Shown here: positions 60,465 through 64,000 of the stretch, one piece after another
Position numbering within the stretch: position 1 is the first letter of the stretch
Layout of the letters: each line of letters starts with the position of its first letter
Source: Bacteroides caecimuris
GTDB lineage: Bacteria > Bacteroidota > Bacteroidia > Bacteroidales > Bacteroidaceae
Assembly: GCF_001688725.2 (NCBI RefSeq)
Contig: NZ_CP015401.2
Span: forward strand, 310,001 to 374,000
DNA length: 64,000 nt
Direction: 5' to 3'
The notes under the pieces: generated by a model
Told to the model about the DNA's origin: nothing
What the model saw: the letters and a program-made list of their open reading frames with translations, nothing else
Database searches by the model: none
Position numbers and translations under genes: made by a program

Positions 60465-61958
60465 ATGAGCACAGAAAACGAAGAATGGCGCGAAAATTCT
60501 TTCAATGAAGAGAATTTAGGTGCCGGCCGTGATGGTAACAGGTCTTACAACAGAGAAGGTGGTGACCGTCCGTATCGCCCTTCTTACAACCGTGAAGGCG
60601 GGGATCGTCCGTATCGCCCGCGATTTAATGTCAACAATGAAGGAGGTGAACGCCCGCAGCGTTCATACGGTGACCGCTCTTATGGCGACCGTCCCCAACG
60701 TCCTTCTTACAATCGTGAAGGTGGAGATCGTCCGTATCGCCCGCGATTTAATGTCAACAATGAAGGAGGTGAACGCCCGCAACGTCCTTACAGCCGCGAA
60801 GGTGGTTCTTATGACCGTCCTCAACGTCCTTCTTACAACCGTGAAGGTGGTGACCGTCCTTACCGTCCCCGCTTCAATAGCAGCGAAGGTGGTGAACGTC
60901 CGTCTTATGGCGATCGTCCTCAACGTCCTTCCTACAACCGTGAAGGTGGCGACCGTCCTTACCGTCCTCGCTTTAATAACGGCGAAGGTGGTTCTTATGA
61001 CCGTCCCCAACGTCCTTCTTACAACCGTGAAGGTGGTGACCGTCCGTATCGTCCCCGTTTTAATAGCGGCGAAGGTGGCGGCTATCGCAGCAACAACGGT
61101 GGTGGAGGTTATCGTCCGAGATATAATAACGATCGTCAAGGAGGATATCGTCCTCGTCCGCGTACCGGCGATTATGATCCGAACGCTAAGTATAGCTTGA
61201 AGAAACAGATCGAGTACAAGGAACAGTTCATTGATCCGAATGAACCGATTCGTCTGAATAAGTTCCTGGCTAACGCAGGTGTTTGCTCCCGTCGTGAGGC
61301 TGATGAATTTATCACAGCAGGTGTGGTTTCTGTAAACGGTGAAGTGGTAACGGAATTGGGTACGAAGATCAAACGTTCGGATGTGGTTAAGTTCCATGAC
61401 GAACCGGTAAGCATCGAACGCAAGGTATATGTATTGCTGAATAAACCGAAAGATACCGTTACTACATCGGACGATCCGCAGGAACGCCGTACAGTAATGG
61501 ATTTGGTGAAAGGCGCTTGCAACGAACGTATTTATCCGGTAGGACGTCTGGACCGTAACACGACTGGTGTACTGTTACTGACGAATGACGGTGATCTGGC
61601 TTCCAAGCTGACACACCCGAGATTCCTGAAGAAGAAAATTTATCATGTTCATCTGGACAAGAACCTGACTAAAGCAGATATGGAGCAGATTGCAGCTGGT
61701 ATCCAGTTGGAAGATGGCGAAATCCATGCAGATGCAATCAGCTATACAGATGATTTCAAGAAAGACCAGGTAGGTATCGAAATTCACTCCGGTAAGAACC
61801 GTATCGTTCGCCGTATTTTCGAATCACTGGGTTATAAAGTAGTAAAACTCGACCGTGTGTTCTTCGCCGGACTGACCAAAAAAGGTCTGCGTCGCGGAGA
61901 CTGGCGTTACCTGTCGGAAGCAGAAGTAAACTACCTCCGCATGGGTTCGTTTGAGTAA
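60465..61958 (+). CDS. RluB/RsuA-family pseudouridine synthase with RGG-like N-terminal repeats
   Basis: A 497-aa enzyme predicted to isomerise a uridine in 23S rRNA (RluB type, U2605 in E. coli). The C-terminal half contains an S4 domain (IRLNKFLANAGVCSRREADEFI near residue 258) and the synthase domain with catalytic Asp in GRLDRNTTGVLLLTNDG near 366. The first 240 residues are a disordered, Arg/Gly/Tyr-rich tail with five near-perfect copies of NREGGDRPYRPRFN, like RNA-binding RGG tails on helicases. The extension roughly doubles the size of the usual enzyme. Confidence 0.93.
   Translation: MSTENEEWRENSFNEENLGAGRDGNRSYNREGGDRPYRPSYNREGGDRPYRPRFNVNNEGGERPQRSYGDRSYGDRPQRPSYNREGGDRPYRPRFNVNNEGGERPQRPYSREGGSYDRPQRPSYNREGGDRPYRPRFNSSEGGERPSYGDRPQRPSYNREGGDRPYRPRFNNGEGGSYDRPQRPSYNREGGDRPYRPRFNSGEGGGYRSNNGGGGYRPRYNNDRQGGYRPRPRTGDYDPNAKYSLKKQIEYKEQFIDPNEPIRLNKFLANAGVCSRREADEFITAGVVSVNGEVVTELGTKIKRSDVVKFHDEPVSIERKVYVLLNKPKDTVTTSDDPQERRTVMDLVKGACNERIYPVGRLDRNTTGVLLLTNDGDLASKLTHPRFLKKKIYHVHLDKNLTKADMEQIAAGIQLEDGEIHADAISYTDDFKKDQVGIEIHSGKNRIVRRIFESLGYKVVKLDRVFFAGLTKKGLRRGDWRYLSEAEVNYLRMGSFE
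60540..61140 (+). repeat. Tandem coding repeats of the RluB-like tail
   Basis: Imperfect repeats of about 22-41 codons built from DRPQRPSYNREGGDRPYRP-like segments. Two stretches of 56 nt (60603-60658 and 60726-60781, offset 123 nt) are identical, a sign of recent duplication; other units differ mainly at synonymous positions. Confidence 0.8.
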
Positions 61959-62063
61959 TAAGTCAATAAATAACAACTTGACAGAGGACGGGGAAAGAAA
62001 GCAGGAAAGAATTCATCCTGTATTTGAGACCTCGTCTTCTTGTATCTAAAAAGAAAAAGTTAA

Positions 62064-63467
62064 ATGGAAAAGATTGGTAGAACAAAAATTGTTGATCTGT
62101 TGAAGCGCACGGATATCGGCGCTATGGTCAATGTGAAAGGATGGGTTCGCACCCGTAGAGGTAGCAAACAAGTAAACTTTATCGCACTGAATGACGGTTC
62201 TACAATAAATAATTTGCAGATCGTAGTAGATTTGGCTAATTTCGATGAAGAGATGCTGAAACTGATTACCACCGGCGCTTGTATCAGCGTGAACGGAGAA
62301 ATGGTAGAATCAGTGGGTTCCGGACAGAAAGTGGAAGTTCAGGCTCGTGAAATCGAAGTGCTGGGTATTTGTGATAATACATATCCATTACAGAAGAAAG
62401 GCCACTCTATGGAATTCTTGCGCGAGATTGCTCACTTGCGTCCGCGTACCAATACATTCGGTGCAGTGTTCCGCATCCGTCACAACATGGCGATTGCTAT
62501 TCACAAGTTCTTCCATGAAAAGGGCTTCTTCTATTTCCATACGCCGATCATTACGGCTTCCGATTGTGAAGGTGCCGGACAGATGTTTCAGGTGACTACC
62601 ATGAACCTGTATGACTTGAAGAAAGACGAGGGAGGTTCTATCTCATACGAAAATGATTTCTTCGGTAAGCAGGCGAGTCTGACTGTTTCCGGTCAGCTGG
62701 AAGGTGAATTGGCAGCTACTGCCTTGGGAGCTATCTACACATTCGGTCCTACGTTCCGTGCCGAAAACTCCAACACTCCCCGCCACTTGGCAGAGTTCTG
62801 GATGATTGAGCCGGAAGTGGCTTTCAACGACATTACAGATAACATGGACTTGGCAGAAGAGTTCATCAAATATTGTGTGAAATGGGCGTTGGATAACTGT
62901 GCGGACGATGTGAAGTTCCTGAACGATATGTTCGATAAAGGCTTGATTGAACGTCTGCAAGGTGTATTGAAAGATGATTTCGTACGTTTATCTTATACAG
63001 ACGGTATCAAGATTCTTGAAGAAGCTGTTGCGAAAGGGCATAAGTTTGAATTCCCGGTTTATTGGGGCGTCGACTTGGCTTCCGAACACGAACGTTTCTT
63101 AGTGGAAGAACACTTCAAACGTCCGGTGATTCTGACTGATTATCCGAAGGAAATCAAGGCCTTCTATATGAAGCAGAACGAAGACGGTAAGACAGTGCGT
63201 GCCATGGACGTTCTTTTCCCGAAAATTGGTGAAATTATCGGTGGTTCCGAACGTGAAGCCGACTATAACAAGCTGATGACCCGTATCGAAGAAATGCATA
63301 TCCCGATGAAGGATATGTGGTGGTATCTGGATACCCGTAAGTTTGGTACTTGTCCTCACTCTGGTTTCGGATTAGGATTCGAACGTCTGTTATTGTTTGT
63401 AACAGGTATGGCAAATATCCGTGACGTGATACCGTTCCCACGTACACCAAGAAATGCTGATTTCTAA
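62064..63467 (+). CDS. asnS: Asparagine--tRNA ligase
   Basis: A 467-aa class IIb synthetase charging tRNA-Asn. The N-terminal OB-fold anticodon domain ([23 protein letters not shown] near residue 24) is followed by the class II core: motif 2 region [20 protein letters not shown] near 228 and motif 3 [12 protein letters not shown] near 438. The Asn rather than Asp specificity is inferred from length and the [11 protein letters not shown] motif. It ends at a strong terminator. Confidence 0.97.
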   Translation: MEKIGRTKIVDLLKRTDIGAMVNVKGWVRTRRGSKQVNFIALNDGSTINNLQIVVDLANFDEEMLKLITTGACISVNGEMVESVGSGQKVEVQAREIEVLGICDNTYPLQKKGHSMEFLREIAHLRPRTNTFGAVFRIRHNMAIAIHKFFHEKGFFYFHTPIITASDCEGAGQMFQVTTMNLYDLKKDEGGSISYENDFFGKQASLTVSGQLEGELAATALGAIYTFGPTFRAENSNTPRHLAEFWMIEPEVAFNDITDNMDLAEEFIKYCVKWALDNCADDVKFLNDMFDKGLIERLQGVLKDDFVRLSYTDGIKILEEAVAKGHKFEFPVYWGVDLASEHERFLVEEHFKRPVILTDYPKEIKAFYMKQNEDGKTVRAMDVLFPKIGEIIGGSEREADYNKLMTRIEEMHIPMKDMWWYLDTRKFGTCPHSGFGLGFERLLLFVTGMANIRDVIPFPRTPRNADF

Positions 63468-63488
63468 TATTTCGGTATATTTATGTAA

Positions 63489-63523
63489 AACTCGCATAAT
63501 CTTCAGGTTATGCGAGTTTTTTT
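63489..63523 (+). terminator. Terminator after asnS
   Basis: An 11-bp perfect stem (63489-63499 with 63508-63518) runs into TTTTTTT. It lies 22 nt after the asnS stop. Confidence 0.92.
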
Positions 63524-63558
63524 ATGCTCTGAATTGCTGTATTCTCAAAATAAATCTT

Positions 63559-63566
63559 TATATTTG
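63559..63566 (+). promoter_or_regulatory. -7 element of the DUF4488 gene
   Basis: TATATTTG, about 40 nt before the ATG at 63607; a TTG lies 22 bp upstream. Confidence 0.6.
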
Positions 63567-63606
63567 GAAATACGCATTCGAGAGTGTTAACTAAAATAAT
63601 ACAACA

Positions 63607-64000
63607 ATGAAAAAGCTCTATTTCTTTACCATGCTTTCAATAATGTTGTTAGCGGTAACAGGTGCGACGGCCCAGAAGAAAACCAAATTCAAAGTGGCCG
63701 ATTTGAAAGGTATTTGGCAGCTCTGCCATTATGTATCCGAGTCTCCCGATGTTCCGGGAGCGTTGAAACCCAGTAATACATTTAAAGTATTGAGTGATGA
63801 CGGACAAATCGTTAACTTTACCATTATTCCCGGTGCGGATGCGATTATTACTGGATATGGTACTTATAAACAACTCACGGACGATTCTTATAAGGAAAGT
63901 ATCGAGAAGAACATTCATCTCCCGATGTTGGACAATCAGGACAATATTTTGGAATTTGAGATTAAAGACAATGATTATCTTCATCTGAAATATTTTATCA
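63607..64000 (+). CDS. DUF4488-like exported protein (3' end beyond window)
   Basis: The first 131 codons of a secreted protein: signal peptide ([18 protein letters not shown]), then a lipocalin-like start with the DUF4488 pattern ([13 protein letters not shown], then [18 protein letters not shown] and [21 protein letters not shown]). Members are small periplasmic or surface proteins of unknown ligand, common in Bacteroides. The reading frame is open to the last base, so the C-terminus is missing here. Confidence 0.8.
   Translation, partial: MKKLYFFTMLSIMLLAVTGATAQKKTKFKVADLKGIWQLCHYVSESPDVPGALKPSNTFKVLSDDGQIVNFTIIPGADAIITGYGTYKQLTDDSYKESIEKNIHLPMLDNQDNILEFEIKDNDYLHLKYFI

Noticed and set aside
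60540..61140. Possible CRISPR array
   Set aside because: Repeats are in frame, without spacers of constant length, and encode a protein tail. No CRISPR-like pattern exists elsewhere in the window; the four-unit arrays at 29056 and 58152 have no spacers.
60520..61397. Long open frames in other frames and on the minus strand over the RluB-like tail
   Set aside because: They are repeats of Val/Thr-rich text produced by the tandem coding repeats; only the plus-strand frame joins the S4 and synthase domains.

Overview
The window comes from a Bacteroidales chromosome, almost certainly Bacteroides (B. thetaiotaomicron/ovatus-like by gene content; the species cannot be fixed from sequence alone). 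The evidence is the Bacteroides-type promoter (TAnnTTTG at -7, often with TTTG or TTG exactly 19 bp upstream), a SusC/SusD outer-membrane pair with STN domain, a PKD-like lipoprotein, DUF4843 and DUF4488 proteins, an RRM-type RNA-binding protein, and the gene orders guaB-PPIase-surA-ostA-mutL and clpP-clpX-recQ.

Layout. 1-3100: end of an rRNA operon (23S missing about its first 30 nt, then 5S and a terminator). 3.2-10.3 kb: housekeeping genes, DUF177-rpmF-fabH, the GTPases era and der, lptB on the minus strand, divergent mlaE-mlaF, and a minus-strand RRM protein. 10.9-18.3 kb: tig, clpP-clpX, recQ and guaB. 18.4-26.1 kb: an envelope-biogenesis run (parvulin PPIase, lipoprotein, SurA, OstA-like protein, small membrane protein) ending in mutL. 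26.2-27.4 kb: an OmpA-type porin. 27.5-29.7 kb: a genomic scar, where a 5'-truncated HU-like gene and a 5'-truncated VirE gene meet head to head, followed by a 538-bp MITE-like element and a palindromic array.

29.7-48.9 kb is the main accessory locus, eleven genes on one strand: SusC, SusD, a DUF4843 lipoprotein whose C-terminal module is repeated six times, a PKD-like lipoprotein, a subtilisin-family lipoprotein ending in a type IX secretion (T9SS) type-A-like sorting domain, a PorV-like outer-membrane protein, one TlpA-type N-domain without thioredoxin, three TlpA-like thioredoxins, and a periplasmic M16 metallopeptidase. I read it as a surface proteolysis and peptide-import system that has adopted T9SS parts (cargo domain and PorV shuttle) although no T9SS translocon gene is present in the window. 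This is the most likely new system here.

49-64 kb: a DUF2339 membrane protein, trpS (minus), carB behind a small leader ORF and an intrinsic terminator (candidate attenuator), yaaA, a maltose-acetyltransferase-type gene broken by an in-frame TAG, a gene-poor 800-bp stretch with a second four-unit palindromic array, twin tRNA-Val(TAC) genes, purB, an RluB-like pseudouridine synthase with an RGG-like repeat tail at its N-terminus, asnS, and the start of a DUF4488 protein cut by the window end.

Regulatory structure is unusually readable. Many intergenic regions carry perfect hairpin terminators. The guaB, carB and lptB/mlaE promoters are each overlaid by inverted repeats, and the susC 5' leader contains a 14-bp perfect hairpin.
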